Shown piece by piece: positions 46,509 through 54,942 of a stretch of 64,000 nt of DNA. Position 1 is the first letter of the stretch. Every line of letters starts with the position of its first letter. The notes under the pieces were generated by a model that did not search any database, was not told the DNA's origin, and worked only from the letters and a program-made list of their open reading frames with translations. Made by a program: the position numbers and the translations under genes. Source of the stretch: Candidatus Kuenenia stuttgartensis (GTDB lineage Bacteria > Planctomycetota > Planctomycetia > Planctomycetales > Planctomycetaceae); NCBI GenBank assembly GCA_945904015.1, contig CAMDPK010000001.1:57414-121413 (forward strand). Reading direction: 5' to 3'.

Positions 46509-47375
46509 TCATTCGATCCGTTCGGAGAAGAACCACGTTCTGGTTTCAAAGACTTCCCCACGACCATGCAGAGGTGGTTGCGAAAACACTGGATTGTCAC
46601 CGAGCCGCACTTGCAGGCCACCGTTCGTCATGGCGGTCACGGCGTACTCCCATTTGGCCGACTTCAAATCGGGACCGCGAACTTGAATCGCGAGGATCGC
46701 GTCAGGGTTCGTGCCGGTTGCACTGAAACCGAACAAGGCACCGTCGAGGATCTCGGCCGGTTCGCTGGCATACTGGTACAGGGGCTTCGGCAAGAGCCGC
46801 ATTTCCGATTTGTCGTCGCGCCCGGCGATGGCCGACAGCGTCGCCGCGAATCCGCGAGTGAGCTGTTTCAACTGCGTCAACCGAGCCGTCTTGTTCTCGG
46901 CCGCATTGGGACTATCTGGCAGCGGCTGAAAAATCATCCCCGGTTTCTTGGAAGTAAACTCACGGTCGAATGGCCATTTCACCTCTAAGGTGTCCGGTGA
47001 TGTCGAGCCCATGTTGAACAACCACTGCCGTTTGACATCGGGAATTCGATACCGCTCCATTTTTAACAGCGAGACCGGCCGGCCTTGCACCGTCCAGAGC
47101 CACACGGTTGCGTCTCGAATCCTCCACTGCTCATCGCTGTAACGAATCAGTGGCTCTTCGACGAGCTTCCCAGAACGTACCTGCTCACCCGCCGTCTCAG
47201 TCACCTTGATCGCCGCGACCGCCGACCGCATTTCCTTGAGCAACACTTGTCGCTCGGCCGTGCCGGTGTCATCGGCCGGATCGTCCGCAGCGACGAGCAA
47301 CACTCTTCCTGCCAGTACGACGAACAGAGCGGCAATCAGAAACCCGAAGTAGCGAGGTCGAGACAGAGTATGCAT
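46509..47375 (-). CDS. Array paralogue P6
   Basis: A 288 aa exported protein with a GGGAATTGAA leader before MHTLSRPRY. Blocks: LIRYSDEQWRI, VQGRPVSLLK, ARLTQLKQLTRGF, MRLLPKPLYQY, ILDGALFGFSATGTNPDAILAI. It pairs with P11, sharing AGEQ, RYSDE, EVKWP and a WVF/MIF-x-P-PD segment. The HEF block is lost. A promoter with the same palindrome as blaI lies ~63-110 bp upstream, so P6 probably starts the transcript running through P5, the giant gene, P4 and P3. Confidence 0.86.
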   Translation of the reverse strand: MHTLSRPRYFGFLIAALFVVLAGRVLLVAADDPADDTGTAERQVLLKEMRSAVAAIKVTETAGEQVRSGKLVEEPLIRYSDEQWRIRDATVWLWTVQGRPVSLLKMERYRIPDVKRQWLFNMGSTSPDTLEVKWPFDREFTSKKPGMIFQPLPDSPNAAENKTARLTQLKQLTRGFAATLSAIAGRDDKSEMRLLPKPLYQYASEPAEILDGALFGFSATGTNPDAILAIQVRGPDLKSAKWEYAVTAMTNGGLQVRLGDNPVFSQPPLHGRGEVFETRTWFFSERIE

Positions 47376-47437
47376 TTCAATTCCCTTTTTCGGCGTGACT
47401 TGTCGCCGCAGCGTTGGCCAGAAAACGTCGCCAACTT

Positions 47438-47485
47438 CAGACGCTGTGTCTGGAATCTTATCGAGCAGCCGCTCTGGCCTGTCAA
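47438..47485 (-). promoter_or_regulatory. P6 promoter with palindromic operator candidate (site 2)
   Basis: Reading the - strand, TTGACA (47485-47480), a 19-nt spacer and TAAGAT (47460-47455) are followed two bases later by the perfect inverted repeat CAGAC-N5-GTCTG (47452-47438). It matches site 1 at 12 of 15 positions, including both half-sites, and here would cover the transcription start. Confidence 0.6.
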
Positions 47486-47519
47486 CGATGTGGCGAATTC
47501 TCGGCAACGGCTGGAGCGC

Positions 47520-48413
47520 TTACGGTTTGACCTTCGTTGCGGGAGCCGGCTTCTTTCCGTCGGCCGCAGACTCTTTGAGAACTTGCTCCGAGGTAATCAA
47601 AGCGTAGGGCTCTTTGATCAAGTTCAGCGGGTTTTCGAGTTTCGGGACGGTCCAGACTTCTTTGTCGCGAAAGGTGACTCGCAGCGCGTCGCCGTTCATT
47701 CGCGCGAGGCCGAACTGCCAGATCACGTCCTCGTTGGTCTTGGTCGCTTCCAACATCAAGAACGCTTCGGGGTCGGTCCCTTCGACAAACGTGAAGAGGG
47801 CTCCATCGGCGTAGGTCGATTTCTCTTTCGCGGCCGGATAGCGAAAGACCGGTTGCGGCAGCAGTCGCAGTTGGCGTTTCACTCCGGAATCATCACCGCG
47901 TGTGTCCGCCAGATGCGCGACGAAGTCACCGGCGATCCGTCGCATCTGCACGAGCCTCGCCGCTGCAACTTTCGCCGGAGCATCCGCATTTGCCAGCGGC
48001 TTGAGCGTGAGGCCAGCCTTCTCGGTGTTCCAAAACTGGATGTCATTGACTCGCCCCGCCGCGCGACCCGGAGCCAACGAGCAGACTTCAAACGTGCGAC
48101 CCCAATCGGGGGAGTACCAGCGATACCAACTGGCGACGACTGCCGGCCGGCCGTTGTCCGTCCAGACGAAAACCTCACCGAAGACTTGCCCCACCGTTGG
48201 ATTCGACCACCGCAAGATCGGCTCCGGATGCAGCACGAGCTTTGTGCGGCCGGACTCACCGACGGTGAACTCACACCGCCCGGAAAAGTCTTTCGCGGAA
48301 ACTGCGACCGAGGAGCGCAACGCTTCGTCGTTGCCAGCGGACGCAACTTTCGGCTTCTCGGCCACAAGTTGGCTGGGCAGGATCAACATCAGCGAAAGCA
48401 AAATCGGTTGCAT
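47520..48413 (-). CDS. Array paralogue P7
   Basis: A 297 aa exported protein; MQPILLSLMLILPSQLVA is the signal peptide. Blocks: ILRWSNPTVG, DNGRPAVVAS, FEVCSLAPG (for HEFxSL), ARLVQMRRIAGDF, LRLLPQPVFRYP, YADGALFTFVEGTDPEAFLMLEATK. A ~30 residue Lys/Ala/Pro-rich tail ends the protein (ADGKKPAPATKVKP). Repeat H13 separates it from P8. Confidence 0.87.
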   Translation of the reverse strand: MQPILLSLMLILPSQLVAEKPKVASAGNDEALRSSVAVSAKDFSGRCEFTVGESGRTKLVLHPEPILRWSNPTVGQVFGEVFVWTDNGRPAVVASWYRWYSPDWGRTFEVCSLAPGRAAGRVNDIQFWNTEKAGLTLKPLANADAPAKVAAARLVQMRRIAGDFVAHLADTRGDDSGVKRQLRLLPQPVFRYPAAKEKSTYADGALFTFVEGTDPEAFLMLEATKTNEDVIWQFGLARMNGDALRVTFRDKEVWTVPKLENPLNLIKEPYALITSEQVLKESAADGKKPAPATKVKP

Positions 48414-48447
48414 GGCAAGTTCTTTCAGAGTTGTTGAGATATCGCGT

Positions 48448-48521
48448 AGCCACGCTCGCCAAGAGCGTGGGCAGATGAGGATCAAGCCACAATGGCCCAC
48501 GGTCTGGCGACCGTGGCTACC
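48448..48521. repeat. Inverted repeat H13 (GTAGCCACG class)
   Basis: Imperfect ~26-nt arms (48448-48473 and 48496-48521) lie between P8 and P7; related to H14. Confidence 0.82.
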
Positions 48522-48537
48522 AAACATCTCTCCCGCT

Positions 48538-49410
48538 TCATTTCGACGGAGCTTGCTTGGCCTTCTCGAAGGGATTGCCGAACGGGTAGTCCTTCAATGG
48601 GACGCGGATTGGGAAGAACGGCTCGGTGTTGACCCACTCGTCGAGGTGCGGGAATTCGGCGACGGTGGTGTCGTGGCGAGCAAACCGAATGCGATAGGTC
48701 GTGCAGCGCGACGCGGAGTAATGCCATTGGAGACCTGCGGGAGTCTGTCGGGCCTCCAACAGCAACACCGCTTCCGGGCCGGACTGCACATAGCCGAACA
48801 TCGCGCCGTCCACGACTCCTTCTTCGAGTACCTGATAGCGATGCAGCGGCGTCGGCAGCAGACGCATTTGCCAATCGGATTTGCCTTTCCCTCCCCAGTT
48901 GCAGATGACTTGAAACTCCTTGGCGATATTCCGCATTTGCACCAGCCGCGCCGATGCCTTGTCCGACGGCGGCTTCGCGTCATCGAGCGGTCTGAACGGG
49001 CTGCCCGGCAGGCGCGGCTTCCAGAATTGTTGATTGCCGTGCCGCATTTCGATCGGCCGGTTCGTGAGCGAGACGAACGTTCGTCCCCAATACTGGGTCG
49101 GGAAATTGAAATGGGAATTCATCAGCACCACGGGGCGACCACGATCGGTCCACAAAAACATCATGCCGTCCGCGTTCTGACTGATTGGGTTGTCCCACCG
49201 CGTCAACGGGTCTTCGTTGAACTCACACGGCTTGTCGCCGCGTCCCTCGACGAACAGCCGATATTCACGCAGCCGTTTGCGATAGAAGTCGAGCTTCTCT
49301 TTGATTGCGGGAGCATCGGCCGGAGGCTGCTTGGCATCCTCGGCAAACAACATGACCGACACGCCGGCGCACAGCAGAGTCAGCAAGATGCCGCGAGCGA
49401 ACCGGCTCAT
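48538..49410 (-). CDS. Array paralogue P8
   Basis: A 290 aa exported protein; MSRFARGILLTLLCAGVSVMLFA is the signal peptide. Blocks: LTRWDNPISQ, RGRPVVLM, RTFVSLTNRP, ARLVQMRNIAKEF, MRLLPTPLHRY, VVDGAMFGYVQSGPEAVLLLEA (GTDPE is shortened to SGPE). It groups with P10 through the phrase VICNWG/VIGNWG and the ending SRYPF/KDYPF. Its ATG overlaps the P9 stop. Confidence 0.87.
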   Translation of the reverse strand: MSRFARGILLTLLCAGVSVMLFAEDAKQPPADAPAIKEKLDFYRKRLREYRLFVEGRGDKPCEFNEDPLTRWDNPISQNADGMMFLWTDRGRPVVLMNSHFNFPTQYWGRTFVSLTNRPIEMRHGNQQFWKPRLPGSPFRPLDDAKPPSDKASARLVQMRNIAKEFQVICNWGGKGKSDWQMRLLPTPLHRYQVLEEGVVDGAMFGYVQSGPEAVLLLEARQTPAGLQWHYSASRCTTYRIRFARHDTTVAEFPHLDEWVNTEPFFPIRVPLKDYPFGNPFEKAKQAPSK

Positions 49411-50339
49411 GGCTCGCCTCCCTTGTCCTTCTGGTCGTTGAAGACCGACTTCATTCGCCAGTACGGATTCGTCTTCGGAAACACTTCGGTGCGCAGCGGC
49501 GGCGCGCGAAACACTTCTTGCTCTTCGTAGAGCACAACGATCTCGGCCAACCCCGTGCGGCCGATGCCGTATTGCCAGATCGGTTTCGTTTCGTCCGCCG
49601 GTTGGACCGCTTCGAGAAACAACGTCACTTCGGGATTCGTATCCTGAGCGATGATGAACAGCGCCCCGTCAATGAGCTGCCGATCCCGATCCTCGTAGCG
49701 ATGCACGGGTGCGGCGATCAGTCGCAGTTCATATCGAGGTCGATCGGGCTGCGTGACCCAGAACTCGTGCGCGGTGAATTTCTGAGCGAACGCTTTCATC
49801 TGCCGAATGCGACCCGCCGCCGTGTCGGCGGGAGACGGTGCGTTTGGCAGCCGTTGAATCTTCAGGCTGTTGGCTTCCGGAATCCAAGACTCGCCGTTGG
49901 TCGCGGTCAGTTTGATCGGGACATCGCTCGTGGCATGAAACGCCTGGTTCCAGAGCCGTCCATCGGGCTGCCGAAACATTTCCAACACCGCGACCGGCCG
50001 CCCGCGCTTTCCCCAAATCCACACCGTGCCATGATGCCCGCCCCACAACGGAGCCGTGAATCGCAACACAGGATGTTCCACCCGCTCGATCTCGGCCCCG
50101 GACTTCGCGTGCTGAAGTTTCAACAACCCCACTTGTTCGCGCGACAGCCGCATCTGTTCGCGAGCGAGCGCCACTTCATCGGACTCGTTGCCCGGTGAGT
50201 CCTTTTTGTCCTGAGCAAACAACGACAGCCCGCTCAAGAAAACGGCCGCCGCAAGGACGAAGCCACGTTCGCCAGAACGTGGGCGAACTCGCGCCAGCTC
50301 CACGTTCTGGCAAACGTGGCTACGGCCATCATTTGTCAT
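49407..50339 (-). CDS. Array paralogue P9 with repeat-encoded leader
   Basis: A 310 aa exported protein. After MTND, repeat H14 encodes ~21 residues before the hydrophobic core FVLAAAVFLSGLSLFAQ, which aligns with the P13 signal peptide. Blocks: VLRFTAPLWGG, GKRGRPVAVLEM, RIRQMKAFAQKF, LRLIAAPVHRYEDRD, LIDGALFIIAQDTNPEVTLFLEA. Overlaps both neighbours by ATGA, so the repeat insertion kept a translationally coupled gene intact. Confidence 0.87.
   Translation of the reverse strand: MTNDGRSHVCQNVELARVRPRSGERGFVLAAAVFLSGLSLFAQDKKDSPGNESDEVALAREQMRLSREQVGLLKLQHAKSGAEIERVEHPVLRFTAPLWGGHHGTVWIWGKRGRPVAVLEMFRQPDGRLWNQAFHATSDVPIKLTATNGESWIPEANSLKIQRLPNAPSPADTAAGRIRQMKAFAQKFTAHEFWVTQPDRPRYELRLIAAPVHRYEDRDRQLIDGALFIIAQDTNPEVTLFLEAVQPADETKPIWQYGIGRTGLAEIVVLYEEQEVFRAPPLRTEVFPKTNPYWRMKSVFNDQKDKGGEP
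50261..50321. repeat. Inverted repeat H14 inside P9
   Basis: 22-bp arms (50261-50282 and 50300-50321) with one mismatch, translated in frame between the start codon and the signal-peptide core. Confidence 0.92.
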
Positions 50340-51220
50340 TTCGTGGTCTCCGTCAGCGGAAACGGATAGCGCGAGAACGGATGCGAGCGGCCGTAGAACG
50401 TCGCCTCAATCGGTGCATTTTTCAGGTGACCGAATTCGGCGATCACGTTGTCATTGAACGACGCGCGGACGCCGTACGACGTCAGCCGCGTGACCGCGAT
50501 TCGCCAATGCAGTTTTGATTTCGCGTCCGATGCAAACGCCTCGATCAAAGAAATCGCTTCGGGGTTCGTGCCCCCTTGCGTGTACGCGAAGACGGCTCCG
50601 TCCACGATGCCGTCGGGTTCGCTGACATAGCGAAACAGCGGCGTGGTCAGAGTTCGCAGTTGCCAATCGGTCGGCGGTTGTCCCCAATTGCCGATGACCT
50701 GAATTTTGCGAGCCAGCGCCCGCATCTGAGTCAGCCGCGCGTTTCCGTTGTCGGAGGGCCGGCCTTCGGTCTCATCGAGATCGTGAAACCGAATGCCGGG
50801 ACTCGCCGGCCTCCAGACGTCTTGGCCTTCAGCTTGCATCACGAACGGAATCGACGTGACCGATTCGATCGCTTCGCTCCAACTGGCAGGCGTCTCTTGA
50901 GCCCCACCTTTTTCCCTGAGGAACGCCTTGCCGATGACCACCGGCCGGCGACCGTCGGTCCAAATGAAAACGCCGCCATCGACGACGCCGCTGACCGGAT
51001 TGCTCCACCGCAGCGCGAGCTTTTCGTGCAATGGAAACTTTGACGTCTGGGAATCCGTCGAATGAAGTCGGAGGCGTTCCATCTTCTCCCGCAGGAAAGC
51101 GATTCGCTGATCGGCGACCGATCCTGCGGCCGGGCCGACCTTCGGCGCAGCGTCCTGTGCGAACGCTGCCAATGCGATGAAACTCATCACGCACACAAAA
51201 ATCCCAGCAGCTTGAGTCAC
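50336..51220 (-). CDS. Array paralogue P10
   Basis: A 294 aa exported protein starting at GTG, with GGGAGAA 6 nt before it; MTQAAGIFVCVMSFIALAAFA is the signal peptide. Blocks: LALRWSNPVSG, DGRRPVVIG, ARLTQMRALARKI, LRTLTTPLFRYV, IVDGAVFAYTQGGTNPEAISLIEA. Closest to P8. The stop overlaps the P9 start. Confidence 0.87.
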   Translation of the reverse strand: MTQAAGIFVCVMSFIALAAFAQDAAPKVGPAAGSVADQRIAFLREKMERLRLHSTDSQTSKFPLHEKLALRWSNPVSGVVDGGVFIWTDGRRPVVIGKAFLREKGGAQETPASWSEAIESVTSIPFVMQAEGQDVWRPASPGIRFHDLDETEGRPSDNGNARLTQMRALARKIQVIGNWGQPPTDWQLRTLTTPLFRYVSEPDGIVDGAVFAYTQGGTNPEAISLIEAFASDAKSKLHWRIAVTRLTSYGVRASFNDNVIAEFGHLKNAPIEATFYGRSHPFSRYPFPLTETTK

Positions 51221-51264
51221 GCGAATTCTCCCGACGATTCAATACGACAAAGCTTCGGCACACA

Positions 51265-52122
51265 TCACTCTTTGAAATCGATGTCCCGGCGCAGGAAGAA
51301 GTGGAGCCAGTTCTCGTGCTTGACCTCTTGAAATTCCCAGATCGTCTTATCATCCAACCGCAGCGCGCCGGTGTCGGACGTCATCCGCGTGTGAGCGTGA
51401 TACCAACTAAGACGGCCCTCTTTGTTACGCCGAGCTTCAATGGCCACGAAGATCGTGGGGTTGGTTCCATTCGATGCGAAACTAAAGACGGCTCCGATCG
51501 GCAATTTGGTTTCAGGATCGAAGTACTCGTAAGTCGGTTTGGGAAGCAGCCGCATCTCGATGGAGCTTTTCTGCGTCACGGAATAGACGTTGCCAGAGAA
51601 TCGACGTGACAACGCTCGCAATTGCAATGAACGAGCCGCAGGTCGATCCGCCGGCGCTTCGGCGTCGGGAATCGGCTCAAAAACCCAACCCGGTTCGGCG
51701 GATTTGAACGTGTGACCGCTCGGCCACTTCACCTCGACGTTTTTCTCCGCGAACGAGCCGAAGCAAATCGTCCACAGCGGAACGGCAACGAGATCGTTGA
51801 CCTCGACCTTCTGAATCGCGATCGGCCGCGAGTTCACCGACCAGACCCACAACGTCGCATCGCTGATAAAGCGCGGCTCGTCCGAGTACCGCATCACCGG
51901 CTCGGCCTTCAGTTCGCCGATTTGTTCCCCCCCGCCGGAATGCACGGCTACGCGAGTTTCTTTGACGAACTCGCGCGTCCACTTCAAAAGTTTTTCCGTG
52001 CGATCCTTTTGCTTGGCGGCCTGTGACTCCTTCTCGTCAGTAAGCCCGGCGACAGGCGTAAAGCTCGAGAACAACAACGCCAAACAAATCAGACTTCGAT
52101 ACGGTCTGGAGAAGTCAGTCAT
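51265..52122 (-). CDS. Array paralogue P11
   Basis: A 285 aa exported protein; the signal peptide ends near PVAG. Blocks: VMRYSDEPRFI, NSRPIAIQ (Gly lost), ARSLQLRALSRRF, MRLLPKPTYEY, PIGAVFSFASNGTNPTIFVAIEA (DGA to IGA). It is the sister of P6. Follows the EF-hand protein gene after 27 bp. Confidence 0.85.
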   Translation of the reverse strand: MTDFSRPYRSLICLALLFSSFTPVAGLTDEKESQAAKQKDRTEKLLKWTREFVKETRVAVHSGGGEQIGELKAEPVMRYSDEPRFISDATLWVWSVNSRPIAIQKVEVNDLVAVPLWTICFGSFAEKNVEVKWPSGHTFKSAEPGWVFEPIPDAEAPADRPAARSLQLRALSRRFSGNVYSVTQKSSIEMRLLPKPTYEYFDPETKLPIGAVFSFASNGTNPTIFVAIEARRNKEGRLSWYHAHTRMTSDTGALRLDDKTIWEFQEVKHENWLHFFLRRDIDFKE

Positions 52123-52149
52123 GATTCGATTCCCTGGGATTGACCACGC

Positions 52150-54078
52150 TCAATAATCGCCGATGACCACGATCAACTGCTTTCCGTCGGGAGTCCAACA
52201 AACGGCTGTGTTCGTCGTGGCGGAGTCTTGACCTTTGAGCAATTGAGGTGGATCGGCGGAATTCGGATTGAATTCGTAAAGCTGATGTCGTGTGAGTTCG
52301 GGAGCATACATGCAGAAGACGATGCGATTGCCATCGGGGTGCCACGCGAAATCCATCGAGATGTTCTTGCCGGAGACATGCACCTTCAGATTCGGCTTAT
52401 CCGGATCGATGCCGACCGTCGCGATCTCTTCGGTGCTGTCCGCTTTGAGCCCTTTGAAACAGATTCGTTGGCTGTCCGGCGACCAGGTCATGTTCCAATA
52501 AATCGAGCGGTAGTCCTTCGCGTTGTAGACCGGCGTGGATTTTTCGATCGCGATGTCCAGAGTCATGATTTGCAGGCCGGAATAATACGCGATCTTTTTG
52601 CCGTCGGGAGACCATTGCGCTCCCCAGCCGCCGCCGTTGGTCAGCGATCGCTGCTTTGTGCCGTCGGCGTTGATGACCTCAATGCCAGAGCGTGAGAAGC
52701 TCAGTTGTTTCCCGTCCTTCGACCACGTTGGCATCATGCCGAGTCCCAGATTGCGCAGGTTGTTCCCCTCGAAGTCGGTGATGAGCATCGTCTGCCCGTT
52801 CAAAGTCCCTTTCGGCCCGTGCCCATCAAGGGCGATCCACTTCCCATCGGGCGAGACCGCCGGCGATCCGAGCGACGGAAACGCCTTGATCCCGTACAGC
52901 TTTTTCCAACCGGTCCCGTCGGCGTTCAGAATGAAAACCTCGCGCGGGAACTTTCGTTTGAACGTGAACTCCTGCGGATCAAGCTGCCCGTCGCGGTTCG
53001 CGTCGAACATCTCGAAGTAGACGAACCGCATCACCGGAAACGCTCCGCCGAACGAAAACTCTTCGCGCGAGAGGAGCCCGTCGTCATCGGTGTCAGAGAT
53101 GATGCTGTGCCAGGTCGCGACCGGGTTCGCATAAAACGTCAGCCGGAATTCATCGAGCGACAGCTTGCCGCTGCGGTCTCGATCGAACGCCGGGAACGAA
53201 ACCTGCGCCGACAGCTTGCACCAATCGGGAGTTCCGGCCAGCACCTCTGCCGGCTCAAGCTGACCGTCCAAGTTGATGTCCATCCGACGGAACTCGGCGA
53301 TCGGATCGCTGAAGCGAATCTTGCTCCATTCCAACCACGTCACAAAGCCATCTTTGTCGGCGTCGGTGAGCGCGAATGTTTCCAGCCCTTTGCCGGGGGG
53401 CGACCAGGCTCGCGCGAGATACTCCGTTTGACTCAGCCGGTCGTCCCGATCTTGATCGGCGTTGAGGAACTGCATGTGCTGCACGAGTCGGCCATCCGGC
53501 AGTCGCAGCAACTGGCCGTCGCTGCGGCGCACCCCAGATTGAATCTCGACAAACCGCCGAGCCTCCTCGCGACTGACCTTTCGATCCCGATTCGGATCGG
53601 CTTCGATCTGCATCCGCCCGGTCAGCGGCTCATTCAACGCTTTCGTGAACGCGGCCAAGAACTCGCCGACCGGAATCGTCCGCTCGGGCGTTTGATCCCA
53701 ATCCTCCAACAACCCATCGAGCACACCGATAAACTGATCGACGACTTCCTTCATTGGATCGGAAATCGGCCCGCGCTGTCCGGCCGAGACGCCTGTTGGC
53801 AACGACCAATACTCCTCAAGGGACAAAAAACCGTCGGCATCGCGATCGAAGAGGTCAAAGTCTCGCAGTGCTACCGCCATTTGAGCCGGTGCATTCGCAG
53901 CTCTGAACTCATCCACCGAAAGCCGCTTGTCACCATCGCGGTCCAGTCTCGCAAAGTTTATGGCCACCGCCTCTGGCACTTTCGGAGCCGGCTCCTCCGC
54001 ACGTGCGACACCGCTCGATGTCATCAAAGCAGTCATTGCAACGCTCAACGCGAGCGTGCGTGTGCTGTGTTCTCTCAT
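52150..54078 (-). CDS. Exported multi-EF-hand protein with C-terminal TolB-like propeller
   Basis: A 642 aa protein; MREHSTRTLALSVAMTALMT is the signal peptide, with AAGGATT before the ATG. About nine EF-hand loops follow over ~35-395, for example DRDGDKRLSVDEF, DRDADGFLSLEEY, DADKDGFVTWLEW, DRDRSGKLSLDEF and DTDDDGLLSREEF. From ~400 on, blades of the TolB/WD40 type repeat (SPDGKWIALDG, SKDGKQLSFSRSG, SPDGKKIAYYSG, HPDGNRIVFCM, TPDGKQLIVV). Calcium binding outside the cytoplasm is likely. It lies inside the array between P12 and P11. Confidence 0.88.
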   Translation of the reverse strand: MREHSTRTLALSVAMTALMTSSGVARAEEPAPKVPEAVAINFARLDRDGDKRLSVDEFRAANAPAQMAVALRDFDLFDRDADGFLSLEEYWSLPTGVSAGQRGPISDPMKEVVDQFIGVLDGLLEDWDQTPERTIPVGEFLAAFTKALNEPLTGRMQIEADPNRDRKVSREEARRFVEIQSGVRRSDGQLLRLPDGRLVQHMQFLNADQDRDDRLSQTEYLARAWSPPGKGLETFALTDADKDGFVTWLEWSKIRFSDPIAEFRRMDINLDGQLEPAEVLAGTPDWCKLSAQVSFPAFDRDRSGKLSLDEFRLTFYANPVATWHSIISDTDDDGLLSREEFSFGGAFPVMRFVYFEMFDANRDGQLDPQEFTFKRKFPREVFILNADGTGWKKLYGIKAFPSLGSPAVSPDGKWIALDGHGPKGTLNGQTMLITDFEGNNLRNLGLGMMPTWSKDGKQLSFSRSGIEVINADGTKQRSLTNGGGWGAQWSPDGKKIAYYSGLQIMTLDIAIEKSTPVYNAKDYRSIYWNMTWSPDSQRICFKGLKADSTEEIATVGIDPDKPNLKVHVSGKNISMDFAWHPDGNRIVFCMYAPELTRHQLYEFNPNSADPPQLLKGQDSATTNTAVCWTPDGKQLIVVIGDY

Positions 54079-54120
54079 GAGGAATCCTTCGCGTTTCAGA
54101 TTTGCGGATCGAGCCACAAC

Positions 54121-54942
54121 TCACTTATTGCCGTCCTGTTCGCCGACCTTCAACACCATTCGCCAGTAGGAATTCGTTGAGGGTGGAAACGTCTCGATGT
54201 GCGGCAGGTGATGCACCTCTTTGTCATCGTAATAAACCACCATCTCGGCCGCGCCGGAGCGACCAACGGCGAATTGCCAAGTCGGCTTCGCTTCGTCGAC
54301 CGGTTGGATCGCTTCGAGAAAAAGCGTGGCTTCCGGATGTGTTCCCACCACGATGGCGAAGATCGCTCCGTCGAGCAACCGATGATCGAGATCTTCGTAG
54401 CGGTGCAGCGGAGCGGGCAGCAGTCGCATTTCGTGCCGAGCGTTCAACCAGATTTCGTGCGACGAAAACTTGCGCGAGAACTCTTTCATCTGCCGCATCC
54501 GCCCGGCCGGTGAATCGGCGGGCGGCGGAGCATCCGGCAGCGGTTTGAATTTCAGATCGCTCGACTTCGGCGTCCAAGTCTGTCCTGTCTTGGCGGTCAG
54601 CTTGATGGGCGTGTCTGTGGTCGCGTGAAAGCAGAACCAATCTTGACGGTTCGCCTCGCGAATCATCTCCAGCACTGCGGCCGGTCGCCCTTTGCGACCC
54701 CACAGCCACACCGTTCCGTGTGTTGGCCCCCGAACCGGTTCGGCGTATCGCAAAACGGGATTCTCAATCCGCTCGATGTCCGCGCCGGTCTCGACGTCTT
54801 GAATTCGGAAGAGCGTCACGTTCGTGCGAGCGATCTTCATTTGCTCCGCAGCTTCGGCTGCCGAGTCCGTCGTGGACGACTCTTGAGCCACGGCGGACAG
54901 GCCGATCATCATCAAACCGGCGAGACAGCAATTGAACTTCAT
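54121..54942 (-). CDS. Array paralogue P12
   Basis: A 273 aa exported protein; signal peptide MKFNCCLAGLMMIGLSAVAQ. Blocks: VLRYAEPVRG, GRKGRPAAVLEM, RMRQMKEFSRKF, MRLLPAPLHRYEDLD, LLDGAIFAIVVGTHPEATLFLEA, ending SYWRMVLKVGEQDGNK. With P3, P9 and P13 it forms the HRYED subgroup in which the HEFxSL block is FHATTD. Starts within the P13 stop (ATGA). Confidence 0.87.
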   Translation of the reverse strand: MKFNCCLAGLMMIGLSAVAQESSTTDSAAEAAEQMKIARTNVTLFRIQDVETGADIERIENPVLRYAEPVRGPTHGTVWLWGRKGRPAAVLEMIREANRQDWFCFHATTDTPIKLTAKTGQTWTPKSSDLKFKPLPDAPPPADSPAGRMRQMKEFSRKFSSHEIWLNARHEMRLLPAPLHRYEDLDHRLLDGAIFAIVVGTHPEATLFLEAIQPVDEAKPTWQFAVGRSGAAEMVVYYDDKEVHHLPHIETFPPSTNSYWRMVLKVGEQDGNK

